From Amycolatopsis sp. GM8 (lineage in GTDB: Bacteria; Actinomycetota; Actinomycetes; Mycobacteriales; Pseudonocardiaceae): 64,000 nucleotides of DNA. The stretch covers positions 744,001-808,000 of the forward strand of contig NZ_JAJKFK010000003.1 in NCBI RefSeq assembly GCF_021653975.1, in the 5' to 3' direction. A program made the position numbers and the translations under genes. The notes below the pieces were generated by a model, which did no database searches, was not told where the DNA came from, and worked only from the letters and a program-made list of their open reading frames with translations. Shown piece after piece: positions 37,270 to 45,384 of this stretch. The first letter of the stretch is position 1, and each line of letters opens with the position of its first letter.

Positions 37270-38580
37270 TCAGCGCACTGCGCCGATCACCGCCCAGCGG
37301 CCCGACCGCCAGCGCACGAGTACCGAGGCGAGCCGCAGCGCCATGAACAGCGACAGCCCCGTCCAGATCCCGGTCAGCCCCCAGCCGAACGCGAGCGAGA
37401 CCCAGATCAGCGGCAGGAAGCCGATGGCGGCGCTGGCGAGTGTCGCGGTGCGCAGGAAAGCCGCGTCGCCGGCCCCGAGGAGCACCCCGTCGAGCGCGAA
37501 CACCACGCCCGCGATCGGTTGCAGCGCCACGAAAAACCACCACGCGTGCGGGATTTCCCCGAGTACGCCGGGATCCGAGGTGAACGCGTGCGGCAAAACC
37601 TGTGAGACAGCGGCGAAAACCGCGCACAGCACGCAGCCGAAGATCAGCCCGTAGCCGGTGATTTGCGCGGCGACGCCCTTCGCCTGCCGTTGTTCGCCGC
37701 CGCCGAGCGCGGCGCCGACGAGCGACTGCGCGGCGATCGCGACCGAGTCCAGCACGAGCGACAGGAACGTCCACAGCTGCAGCACGATCTGGTGCGCACC
37801 GACCGCGGCGGTCGAGGTCCGGGCGGCCACGGCGGCGGCCGAGACGAAACAGGCCTGGAACGCGAGACTGCGCAGCACCAGGTCCCGGCCGAGGCTCAGC
37901 TGCGCGCGCATCACCGACGGGTGCGGCCGCAGCGGGACGCGTTCGGCGACCAGCGCCCGCAGGAACAGGCTCGCCGAGATCACCTGCGCGGCGACGTTCG
38001 CGATCGCCGAACCTTCCAGCCCCCAGCCCGCCGCGTACACCAGGACCGGGCACAGCACGGCCGAGATTCCGTTGCCCAGCAACACATAGCGCAGCGGGCG
38101 GACGGTGTCCTGCACGCCGCGCATCCAGCCGTTGCCGGCCATCGTGATGAGGATCAGCGGCGCGCCGCACAGCGCGATCCGCAGCCAGGACACGGCCGCG
38201 GCCGCGATCTCGTCGCTGCCGGAGAGGGCCTTCGCGATCGGTTCGGCCAGCAACTGCCCGGCCAGCACGAGGACGAGCCCGACCACGACCGCGAGCCAGG
38301 TCGCCTGCACGCCTTCGCTGACCGCGTCCGCGCGCCGGCCCGCGCCGTGCAGCCGAGCCGTGCGCGACGTGGTGCCGTAGGACAAGAACGTGAGCTGGGT
38401 GGAGATCTGCGACAGCACCACGCCGCCGAGGGCGAGCCCGGCGAGCGGCAGCGCCCCCAGATGGCCGACGACGGCGGTGTCCACGAGCACGTACAGCGGC
38501 TCGGCGCACAGCACCCCCAGCGCCGGAATCGCGAGCCCGAACACTTTCCTGGCGGGCACCCGCTCGGCGATCATCTGCAC
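37270..38580 (-). CDS. MATE family efflux transporter (DinF-like)
   Basis: The 436-residue protein has twelve transmembrane helices in two MatE repeats (about 10-170 and 235-400): AEPLYVLVDTAVVGHLGALP (residues about 25-44) in the first repeat and SLVLDSVAIAAQSLVG in the second are DinF-like. It would export drugs or metabolites by ion antiport. The GTG at 38580 is preferred because TAACCT starts 13 bases upstream. DinF genes lie beside truB/nrnA in many Actinobacteria. Confidence 0.9.
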   Translation of the reverse strand: MQMIAERVPARKVFGLAIPALGVLCAEPLYVLVDTAVVGHLGALPLAGLALGGVVLSQISTQLTFLSYGTTSRTARLHGAGRRADAVSEGVQATWLAVVVGLVLVLAGQLLAEPIAKALSGSDEIAAAAVSWLRIALCGAPLILITMAGNGWMRGVQDTVRPLRYVLLGNGISAVLCPVLVYAAGWGLEGSAIANVAAQVISASLFLRALVAERVPLRPHPSVMRAQLSLGRDLVLRSLAFQACFVSAAAVAARTSTAAVGAHQIVLQLWTFLSLVLDSVAIAAQSLVGAALGGGEQRQAKGVAAQITGYGLIFGCVLCAVFAAVSQVLPHAFTSDPGVLGEIPHAWWFFVALQPIAGVVFALDGVLLGAGDAAFLRTATLASAAIGFLPLIWVSLAFGWGLTGIWTGLSLFMALRLASVLVRWRSGRWAVIGAVR

Positions 38581-38587
38581 ATCCAGC

Positions 38588-38593
38588 AGGTTA
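38588..38593 (-). promoter_or_regulatory. -10 element for the MATE gene
   Basis: TAACCT on the minus strand overlaps the stop codon of the SDR gene at 38591 and ends 7 bases before the MATE GTG. Confidence 0.4.
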
Positions 38594-39451
38594 ACCGGCG
38601 GCGGCCCCCAGCCCGAGCAGGTCCTCGGAGCGGTCCCAGAGCCGGCGGGCCAGGTCAGAGTCACCCGCCTGCGGGTTGGTGCGCTTCGCCGGCTTGCCCT
38701 TCTCGTAGTAGCCGCCGGGTGTCCAGTCCGCGCCGGGCGTGCTCCGCGCGAACCACACCAGCTGCTCGGCGCCCTTGTCCGGGGTGAGCAGCAGGAAGCG
38801 ATGGACCAGCGGGCTGGACAGGATCGCGATGACGAACTTGATCAGCCGGCTGTCGGTGGCGGAACCGAAACTGGTCTGGACATTACCCGGATGGTGCGCG
38901 ACGGCCGCGATGCCCTGCTCGTGGTAGCGGCGGTGCAGTTCCGTGGTGAACAGGATGTTCTCGAGCTTGGCCGCGTTGTAGGCCCGCAGCGAGTCGAAGT
39001 TCCGGTCGAGATCGAGGTCGTCGAGGTCCAGCTTGCCCGCCATGCGCGCGCCGACGCTCGAGGTCTGGATCACCGTGGCCCTGCTCGCGATGAGGGTGTC
39101 CAGCAGCAGCCGGGTGAGCAGGAACGGCGCCAGGTGGTTGATCTGGAACGTCTGCTCGAACCCGTCGACCGTCTTGCCGGCCCGCGCGAAGATACCGCCG
39201 GCGTTGTTGGCGAGCACGTCGATGCGCGGGTACGCGGAGTTCAGTTCGGCGGCGAGCGCGCGCACCTCGTCCAGGCGCGTGAAGTCGGTGACGTAGTGAT
39301 CCGCGCCGGTTTCCGCCGCGACGGCCTCGGTCTTCTGCCGGGAACGGCCGATGACGACGACACGGTGGCCTTCGGCGCTGAGCCGGCGAGCCGCTGCGGC
39401 GCCGATGCCGTCGCTGGCGCCGGTGATGACGATTGTCTTGGGCTGACTCAT
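38591..39451 (-). CDS. SDR family NAD(P)-dependent oxidoreductase
   Basis: The 286-residue classical SDR has the nucleotide loop TGASDGIGAAAA (residues about 10-21), NNAGG (about 85-89), Ser in QTSSVGAR and the catalytic pair YNAAK (about 157-161). A C-terminal extension after residue 230 resembles retinol dehydrogenase-like members. It is divergent from a TetR gene only 69 bases away, which probably controls it. TAAGCT begins 12 bases before the ATG, so its mRNA is likely leaderless. Confidence 0.9.
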   Translation of the reverse strand: MSQPKTIVITGASDGIGAAAARRLSAEGHRVVVIGRSRQKTEAVAAETGADHYVTDFTRLDEVRALAAELNSAYPRIDVLANNAGGIFARAGKTVDGFEQTFQINHLAPFLLTRLLLDTLIASRATVIQTSSVGARMAGKLDLDDLDLDRNFDSLRAYNAAKLENILFTTELHRRYHEQGIAAVAHHPGNVQTSFGSATDSRLIKFVIAILSSPLVHRFLLLTPDKGAEQLVWFARSTPGADWTPGGYYEKGKPAKRTNPQAGDSDLARRLWDRSEDLLGLGAAAG

Positions 39452-39457
39452 GACGGA

Positions 39458-39463
39458 AGCTTA
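39458..39463 (-). promoter_or_regulatory. -10 element for the SDR gene
   Basis: TAAGCT on the minus strand lies exactly 12 bases before the SDR ATG. The rest of the 69-base divergent spacer holds AGGA-N10-TCCT (39474-39491) as a weak candidate TetR operator. Confidence 0.4.
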
Positions 39464-39520
39464 TCCCAAACATAGGAGTCACTGTCATCCTCGAAGCGCA
39501 CTGCTACGATCGGGATTGCC

Positions 39521-40138
39521 ATGACAACGAGAAACCAGCAGCTCAGAGACCGCACCCGCCGGGCGGTCCAGCAGGAGATCGCCGAGGCCGCCACCGCACT
39601 GTTCGCCGAGCGCGGGTTCGAGGCGACGACGATCGGCGACATCGCGGCGGCCGTCGGCATGTCGCAGAGCAGCGTGTTCCGCTACTTCGGCACCAAAGAG
39701 GAGATCGTCCTCGGCAAGTTCGGCTTCGTCGTGGACGACATGCTCGCCACGCTGCGCGCCCGCCCGGCCGGTGAACCGGTGTGGACGTCCCTGCGCGCGG
39801 CGATCGACGTGCTGGTCTCGCTCGCGGACCTGCCGGTCAACGAGCAGCTCGTGGCGCCGGTCCACCGGATGATCTTCGAGACGCCCGCGCTGTCCGCCGG
39901 CTATCTCCAGAAGCTGCAGGACCTGCAGGAAGCGGTCGTCGCCGAGCTACGTGCCCGCGCCGAGGCGGCCGGAAAGCCTTACGCCGCTGGAGATCCGGCG
40001 CCCCGCGCACTGACCGCCGCGGCCTTCGGATGCCTCGTGGCCGCGCAGCATTCCTGGCTCGACTCCGGCGCGAAGGGCTCCTACGCCGAGGCCATCGACC
40101 GCGCCATGGCGACGATCACCCCCGCCCACCCGAGCTGA
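39521..40138 (+). CDS. TetR family transcriptional regulator
   Basis: The 205-residue protein has a TetR HTH at about residues 17-62 (ATALFAERGFEATTIGDIAA, then GMSQSSVFRYFGTKEEIV) and an unclassified C-terminal ligand domain. It is divergent from the SDR gene, which it most likely represses. It converges on nrnA, and the space between them is the type B repeat element. Confidence 0.92.
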   Translation: MTTRNQQLRDRTRRAVQQEIAEAATALFAERGFEATTIGDIAAAVGMSQSSVFRYFGTKEEIVLGKFGFVVDDMLATLRARPAGEPVWTSLRAAIDVLVSLADLPVNEQLVAPVHRMIFETPALSAGYLQKLQDLQEAVVAELRARAEAAGKPYAAGDPAPRALTAAAFGCLVAAQHSWLDSGAKGSYAEAIDRAMATITPAHPS

Positions 40139-40256
40139 CGGCGTGTTGGCCCTCCGCGTCGGTGGGTTGGCCGCGCGCGGGGCAAACTCACCGACGTAAC
40201 GGGCAAACTCACCGACCTGGCGGGCCAACACGCGCGCGTGGCGGGCGAACACGCCG
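40139..40256. repeat. Modular inverted repeat filling a convergent intergenic space (type B)
   Basis: The 118 bases from the TetR stop to the nrnA stop consist of a few modules. The outermost 13 bases pair with one mismatch (CGGCGTGTTGGCC, 40139-40151, with GGCGAACACGCCG, 40244-40256). An inner stem pairs CGTCGGTGGGTTGGCC (40157-40172) with GGCAAACTCACCGACG (40181-40196), two mismatches. Further copies GGCAAACTCACCGAC (40202-40216) and GGCCAACACGCG follow. The same modules recur at 58692-58825. Confidence 0.85.
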
Positions 40257-41234
40257 TCAGAGCAGGGGGGCGCCGGCGAGGGCGTCGCGGACCGCGGCGA
40301 GGACCTCGTCCGCGGTGCCCCGCACGGTGCAGCCGGCGGCGAGGCGGTGCCCACCGCCGCCGAGGCCGCGCGCGGCGACCGAGACGTCGATCTTCCCGAT
40401 GGCGCGCAGCGAAACCGTCCACTCGTCCGGCTTTTGCTGCTTGAACACGGCCGCGACCTCGGCGTCCCGGACCGAGCGGACGACGTCGACGACGCCCTCG
40501 ACCTCTTCCAGCCGCACGTCGGCGGCCGCTTCGAGGGTGACGAACGCGTACACGAGCCCGTAGCCCTGCGCCGCCTCCGGCTCCAGCCGCGCGGTGCCCA
40601 GCGCCGCCGACAGCATCGGCAACCACGCGAACGGGTGATCGTCGATGACCTCCCGCGCGAGCCGGTCGGGATCCACGCCCGCTTCGAGCAACCGGGCCGC
40701 GGCCTGGTGCGTCGACGGCTTGGCACGCCGGAAACCGCTGGTATCGGTCACCAGCCCGGCGTAGACGCATCGCGCGATCGGCTCGTCCAGCGGCGCGCCC
40801 AGCTCGTCGAGCACGTTCAGCACCAGCACCGCGGTCGCCTCGGCGGTGTCGTCGACGATGTGGTGCGTGCCGTAGCGGGTGTTCGACGCGTGGTGGTCGA
40901 TCACCAGGACCGCCCCGCCCGCGGCCTTCGTCGCCTCGACCCGGTCGGCGAGGGACCCGAGCCGCCCCGGCACCGGGGTGTCGCAGCAGATGACCAGCGG
41001 GCTCGCGGCCGGCACGTCCGCGGCGGGCACCACGAGATTGCCCGGGTCCAGCCCGCGCAGGCTTTCCGGGACCTCGTCGGGGATCGCGAACGACACCCGC
41101 ACGGTCGCGCCGCGCTGGTGCAGCGCGCGGCCGAGGGCCAGCGCGCTGCCGAGCGCGTCGGCGTCGGGCCGGACGTGGGCGAGCAGGGTGACGTCGGTGG
41201 CGTTGCGCAGGAGGTCGAGCGCCGAGGAGGTCAT
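40257..41234 (-). CDS. nrnA: Bifunctional oligoribonuclease/PAP phosphatase NrnA
   Basis: The 325-residue DHH/DHHA1 phosphoesterase degrades nanoRNAs and pAp. Seen are AHVRPDADALGSALAL (residues about 19-34), the DHH motif VIDHHASNTRYG (about 112-123), and the DHHA1 signature GLGGGGHRLAAGC (about 289-301). In most Actinobacteria nrnA directly follows rbfA; here about 5.5 kb of accessory genes separate them. Its -10 (TAGCTT) starts 12 bases before the ATG and shares its TA with the -10 of the divergent methyltransferase gene. Confidence 0.93.
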   Translation of the reverse strand: MTSSALDLLRNATDVTLLAHVRPDADALGSALALGRALHQRGATVRVSFAIPDEVPESLRGLDPGNLVVPAADVPAASPLVICCDTPVPGRLGSLADRVEATKAAGGAVLVIDHHASNTRYGTHHIVDDTAEATAVLVLNVLDELGAPLDEPIARCVYAGLVTDTSGFRRAKPSTHQAAARLLEAGVDPDRLAREVIDDHPFAWLPMLSAALGTARLEPEAAQGYGLVYAFVTLEAAADVRLEEVEGVVDVVRSVRDAEVAAVFKQQKPDEWTVSLRAIGKIDVSVAARGLGGGGHRLAAGCTVRGTADEVLAAVRDALAGAPLL

Positions 41235-41240
41235 GGCCGC

Positions 41241-41250
41241 AAGCTACTCT
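41241..41250. promoter_or_regulatory. Shared bidirectional -10 element between nrnA and the TRM11-like gene
   Basis: In AAGCTACTCT the plus strand reads TACTCT (41245-41250) ahead of the ATG at 41259, and the minus strand reads TAGCTT (41246-41241) ahead of the ATG at 41234. The two hexamers share the central TA. Only 24 bases separate the two start codons, so neither mRNA has room for a real leader. Confidence 0.55.
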
Positions 41251-41258
41251 GTCCTGCG

Positions 41259-42281
41259 ATGTTCCACTACGCGATACTCCTTTACCCATCGGCCAATCGG
41301 GTTTACACCGACTCGTCGGCCGCCCTGTTGCGGGCCGAGCTCGCCGTGTTCGGCGAGGCGCTGGGCGCCACCCTCGAGGACATCGGCGAGCGCCGTCTCG
41401 GCGGCGTCACCTATGTGACCTTCTCGACGGCCGAGCGACTGTCCACGGACGACGTCACGCTCCTGTCGAACCTCTCCGCGCTCTACGCCCTGTTCGAGCT
41501 GACCGGCGACCTGCTGCGCCCGGTCGAGCTGTCGCCGCTGGACCGGTTCGGCACGGATCTGCTGACGATCCAGAAGTACTCCGGCAAGACCAACGAGCTG
41601 TTCACCAAGCTCCTGCTCAACGTCACGCTACTGTCCACTTCGGACCCCACAGCGTTCCTCATCCGGCCGCTGCACGTGCTGGATCCCTTGTGTGGCCGGG
41701 GAACCACGCTCAACCAGGCGATGGACTACGGGCTCGACTCGACCGGCATCGAGCTGGACAAGCGCGATTTCGAGGCCTACGAGCATTTCATCAAGACCTG
41801 GCTGCGCACGAAGCGGGTCAAGCACACCGCGGATTCCGGGCAGCTGCGGCGCAACAAGACAATGCTGGGCCGCCGGCTCGAACTCGGTTTCGGGCTGACC
41901 AAGGAACAGTACAAGGCGGGCGAGGTCCGGCACATCACGTTCTACAACTGCGACACGGTGGCCGGCGCCGGGCTGCTCAAGGGCGGCTCGGTGGACGTGA
42001 TCGTCACCGACGCGCCGTACGGGGTGCAGCACGGCAGCCACCGCACCGGCGAGTTGTCGCGCAGCCCGCGCGACCTGCTGGCCGCGGCGGTCCCGGCCTG
42101 GGTGCGCACGCTGCGTTCCGGCGGCGCGCTCGGCATGTCGTGGAACACGCACGTCACCAAGCGCGAGGAGATCACCGAGATCCTCACCGCCGCCGGGCTC
42201 GAAGTCCGGGAACTCGGCGACTTCGCGCACCGGGTGGACCAGGCGATCCTGCGTGACCTGGTGGTGGCGCGCAAGCCCTGA
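41259..42281 (+). CDS. TRM11-like RNA guanine N2-methyltransferase
   Basis: The 340-residue protein has a THUMP-like N-terminal half (1-120, YAILLYPSANRVY) and a Rossmann methyltransferase with motif I DPLCGRGTTLNQAM (residues about 140-153), IELDKRDFEAYE and motif IV TDAPYGVQHG (about 247-256; the usual DPPY is DAPY). This matches the Trm-G10/TRM11 family that methylates guanine in tRNA; the exact position is unknown. It is divergent from nrnA. Confidence 0.85.
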   Translation: MFHYAILLYPSANRVYTDSSAALLRAELAVFGEALGATLEDIGERRLGGVTYVTFSTAERLSTDDVTLLSNLSALYALFELTGDLLRPVELSPLDRFGTDLLTIQKYSGKTNELFTKLLLNVTLLSTSDPTAFLIRPLHVLDPLCGRGTTLNQAMDYGLDSTGIELDKRDFEAYEHFIKTWLRTKRVKHTADSGQLRRNKTMLGRRLELGFGLTKEQYKAGEVRHITFYNCDTVAGAGLLKGGSVDVIVTDAPYGVQHGSHRTGELSRSPRDLLAAAVPAWVRTLRSGGALGMSWNTHVTKREEITEILTAAGLEVRELGDFAHRVDQAILRDLVVARKP

Positions 42282-42299
42282 CCTGGGCACCGATGAGTT

Positions 42300-42315
42300 C
42301 CGGCAGGCCTGCCGG
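42300..42315. repeat. Perfect 16-bp palindrome
   Basis: CCGGCAGGCCTGCCGG lies 19 bases after the methyltransferase stop and 37 bases before the MFS start. Without a loop it looks more like a protein site than a hairpin, so it could be an operator for the MFS-sigma operon. Confidence 0.5.
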
Positions 42316-42351
42316 TAGGTACCGGCGAACAACCGGACCTCGGAGGCCTCG

Positions 42352-43752
42352 ATGGACAACAGACAACGCTGGGTGCTCACGCTGACCTCGGTCGCGGCAC
42401 TCATGGTCATGCTCGACATGCTGGTGGTGACCACCGCGCTCGACGCGATCCGCCGCACCCTCGGCGCGAGCATCACCGGCCTGGAATGGACGGTGAACGC
42501 CTACACGCTCAGCTTCGCGGTGTTCCTGATGACCGCGTCGGCGCTGGGTGACCGGTTCGGCCGGCGCCGGCTGTTCGTCGCCGGGCTGGCGGTGTTCACG
42601 GTCGCGTCGGCCGCGTGCGCCCTCGCGCCGGGTATCGGCGGGCTGGTCGCGGCGCGCGCGGTGCAGGGCGTCGGCTCGGCGATGATCATGCCGCTGGCGT
42701 TTTCCCTGCTCTCGGCCGCTTTCCCGCCGGCACAACGGGCGAAGGCACTCGGGCTCTTCAGCGCGGTGACCGGGCTCGCGACGCTCGGCGGGCCGCTCGT
42801 CGGCGGTGCGATCGTGCAGGGGCTGAGCTGGCAGTGGATCTTCTGGCTCAACGTGCCGCTCGGCCTGGTGGTGATCCCGCTCGTGCGCGCCCGCGTGCCG
42901 GAGAGCACGGGGGCACCCGCACGCCTGGACTTCCCCGGTCTCGCGCTGGTGAGCGGGGCGGCCCTGGGCGTCGTGTGGGCGCTGGTGCACGGCAACGGCC
43001 ACGGCTGGGACCGGCTCGACGTGCTCGGCCCGCTCGCGGGCGGGATCGCCCTCGCGATCGGCTTCGTCTGGTGGGAACGGCGTTCGCCGGCCCCGATGCT
43101 GCCGATGCGGCTGTTCCGCTCGCGGGCGTTCTCCGCGGGCAACGCGAGCGGTTTCCTGCTGTACGGCTCGATTCTCGCCGCGGCGTTCTTCCTGCCGCAG
43201 TTCTTCCAGGTGGCGCTCCACTTCGGACCGTTGCGGGCCGGGCTGGCGCTGGTGCCGTGGACCATCACGCTGTCGCTGGTGGCCCCGTTCGCCGCGGCGC
43301 GGATCGCCCGGTTCGGCGAGCGGCCGCTGCTCGCGGGTGGCCTGCTGCTGCAGGCGGCCGGGTTCACCTGGATCGCACTGATCGCGAGCCCGGCGACGGC
43401 GTACGTGTTGTTCGTGCCGCCGCTGGTGCTCGCCGGCGCCGGGGTGTCGATGGCGATGCCGGCGGCGCAGCACGCGGTGATCAACTCGGTCGCGCCGGCG
43501 GAGATCGGGAAGGCGTCGGGCGCGTTCAACACGGTCCGCCAGCTGGGCGGCACGTTCGGCGTGGCGATCGTGGCCGGGGTGTTCACCGCGACCGGCGGCT
43601 ACGCTTCGCCCGAGCTGTTCAGCGCGGGGTTCGGCCCGGTGCTCGGGACCGCGGCGGCGTTCTCGCTCGCGGCGGCGGTCGCGGGGTTGTGGTTGCCGGG
43701 GCGGCGGGAGAAGAGTGAAGTGGCCGAGCCGGTTCTGGAGGTTTCCCGATGA
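42352..43752 (+). CDS. DHA2-type MFS drug exporter
   Basis: The 466-residue protein has fourteen predicted transmembrane helices. Motifs of DHA2 exporters are clear: LDMLVVTTALDAIRRTLGAS (motif D1, residues about 22-41), GDRFGRRRLFV (motif A) and GLATLGGPLVGG (motif C). It would expel a toxic compound. The ATG follows CGGAGG. Its stop overlaps the sigma factor start as ATGA, so the exporter and sigma factor are co-translated. Confidence 0.9.
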   Translation: MDNRQRWVLTLTSVAALMVMLDMLVVTTALDAIRRTLGASITGLEWTVNAYTLSFAVFLMTASALGDRFGRRRLFVAGLAVFTVASAACALAPGIGGLVAARAVQGVGSAMIMPLAFSLLSAAFPPAQRAKALGLFSAVTGLATLGGPLVGGAIVQGLSWQWIFWLNVPLGLVVIPLVRARVPESTGAPARLDFPGLALVSGAALGVVWALVHGNGHGWDRLDVLGPLAGGIALAIGFVWWERRSPAPMLPMRLFRSRAFSAGNASGFLLYGSILAAAFFLPQFFQVALHFGPLRAGLALVPWTITLSLVAPFAAARIARFGERPLLAGGLLLQAAGFTWIALIASPATAYVLFVPPLVLAGAGVSMAMPAAQHAVINSVAPAEIGKASGAFNTVRQLGGTFGVAIVAGVFTATGGYASPELFSAGFGPVLGTAAAFSLAAAVAGLWLPGRREKSEVAEPVLEVSR

Positions 43753-44681
43753 CAGTGCCGCCCACGGACTTCGCCGAGCGCGCCGACCCGTACCGCCGGG
43801 AGCTCCTGGCCTACTGCTACCGCCTGCTCGGCTCGATCCACGACGCCGAGGATCTGGTGCAGGAGACCTACCTGCGGGCCTGGCGCGCGCATTCGGACTT
43901 CGACGAGCGGCGCGCCTCGCTGCGGACCTGGCTGTACCGGATCGCGACCAACGCCTGCCTGACCGCGCTCGAGGGCCGGGGCCGCCGGCCCCTGCCCTCG
44001 GGGCTCGCCGGCCCGGTCTCCGCGGTCGGCGAGCAGCTGGACTGGGACGCGGAAACCCCGTGGCTGCAACCGTTTCCGGGCGATCCGGCGACGCTCGCCG
44101 AGTCCCGCGAGAGCATCCGGATCGCGTTCGTCGCGGCCCTGCAGCACCTGCCGGCCCGGCAGCGCGCGGTGCTGATCCTGCGGGACGTGCTGGCGTGGCG
44201 GGCGGCGGAGGTCGCGGCGTTGCTCGACACCACGACGGCGGGGGTGAACAGCGCGCTGCAACGTGCCCGCACGCAGCTCGCCGAGCTCACCCCCGCCGAG
44301 GTGGCGGAACCACCCGAGGCGGAACGCCGGGCGGTACTCGAGCGGTACGTCGCCGCGTTCATCGACGGCGACGTGGCCGGGCTGGCGGCGCTCCTGCGTG
44401 ACGACGTCACGATGGAGATGCCGCCGTACCCGATGTGGTTCTCCGGCATCGATGCCGTACGAAGGTTCCTGGAACCGCGAGTGCGTCCCGGCCGCTGGCG
44501 CGCACAGCAGGTGCTGGTCAACGGCGAACCCGGGATGGCAGGATATGTGCTGCGCGACGGCGTCTACCGGGCGCACGCGCTGCACACGCTGACGATCACC
44601 AAGACGGGTATCGCGGCGATCTGCGCGTTCCAGGAACCCGCACTGTTCGGGACGTTCGGGCTGCCTCAGGCTGCGAGCTGA
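43749..44681 (+). CDS. ECF sigma factor with SnoaL-like C-terminal domain
   Basis: The 310-residue protein has sigma region 2 (about 14-80, LGSIHDAEDLVQETYLRAW), region 4 (about 128-180, LPARQRAVLILRDVLAWRAA) and then a SnoaL/NTF2-like domain (about 195-310, RYVAAFIDGDVAGLAALLRD; VTMEMPPYPMWFSG). This is the TIGR02960/ECF41-like class, where the fused SnoaL domain regulates the sigma instead of a separate anti-sigma. It probably controls the exporter it overlaps. Its last 16 bases overlap the convergent SDR gene. Confidence 0.9.
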   Translation: MTVPPTDFAERADPYRRELLAYCYRLLGSIHDAEDLVQETYLRAWRAHSDFDERRASLRTWLYRIATNACLTALEGRGRRPLPSGLAGPVSAVGEQLDWDAETPWLQPFPGDPATLAESRESIRIAFVAALQHLPARQRAVLILRDVLAWRAAEVAALLDTTTAGVNSALQRARTQLAELTPAEVAEPPEAERRAVLERYVAAFIDGDVAGLAALLRDDVTMEMPPYPMWFSGIDAVRRFLEPRVRPGRWRAQQVLVNGEPGMAGYVLRDGVYRAHALHTLTITKTGIAAICAFQEPALFGTFGLPQAAS

Positions 44682-45358
44682 CCGATGGTCCGCTCGGGAG
44701 TCTCGCGGCCGGTGTACATCGCCCAGATCTCGTCGGCGAGGTAGCCCGGCTCGACGCGTTCGGGCTCGGGCCCGCCCTGGCTGTCGAAGATCTTCTCGGC
44801 GTCGCTTTCCCTGATCAGCGCGCCGATGGTGATCGCGCCGATGTAGACACCCTCACCGGCCAGCTCCTGGTGCAGGCTGAGCGCGTAGTTGCGCAGGCTC
44901 GCCTGGGCGGCCCCCGCCCCGCCCAGGCGCGGCATCGGGTTGCGCGAGGACGAGCCCAGCCCGTAGATCACCGCGCCGTTGCCCTGCGCCCGCATGTGCG
45001 GCAGCACCTTCAGGGTCAGCGACAGCGGGGCGAGGGTGATCCGTTCGAGCGTGGCGCGCATGGTGTCCACGTCGACGTCCCCGACGGACCGGATCCCGTC
45101 CATGTCGAGGAACCCGTTGAGCACGGCGACGTCGACCGGGCCGATCCGCTGGATCAGATCGGCGTGCCCGTTCAGGTCGGCCAGGTCCGCCGTGATCCCG
45201 GTCGCCTTGACCCCCTGGGCCGCCAGATCGTCCACAAAGGACTTCAGCCTGCCGCTATTCCTTGCCACGAGTGCGATGTCGAAGCCTTCCCGGCCGAAGC
45301 GGCGGGCTGTGGCCAGGCTCATCCCCGGTCCCGCACCGAAGATCGCGAGTGTCGGCAT
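44666..45358 (-). CDS. SDR-fold protein lacking the catalytic Tyr-Lys (copy 1)
   Basis: The 230-residue protein has a Rossmann nucleotide loop FGAGPGMSLATARRFGREG (residues about 7-25), ALVARN and the SDR core, but where YxxxK should be it reads GAGAAQASL (about 146-154), so both the Tyr and the Lys are replaced. It may bind NAD(P) or act as a sensor, or use another mechanism. The ATG has an AAAGGAA ribosome site. It is a tandem paralogue of the next gene (about 60-65 percent alike by eye). Confidence 0.85.
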   Translation of the reverse strand: MPTLAIFGAGPGMSLATARRFGREGFDIALVARNSGRLKSFVDDLAAQGVKATGITADLADLNGHADLIQRIGPVDVAVLNGFLDMDGIRSVGDVDVDTMRATLERITLAPLSLTLKVLPHMRAQGNGAVIYGLGSSSRNPMPRLGGAGAAQASLRNYALSLHQELAGEGVYIGAITIGALIRESDAEKIFDSQGGPEPERVEPGYLADEIWAMYTGRETPERTIGQLAA

Positions 45359-45384
45359 GATGTGTTCCTTTCGGTAGGTTGAGT

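Noticed and set aside
42300-42315. Intrinsic terminator after the methyltransferase gene
   Set aside because: The palindrome has no loop or U-tract; an operator is more likely.
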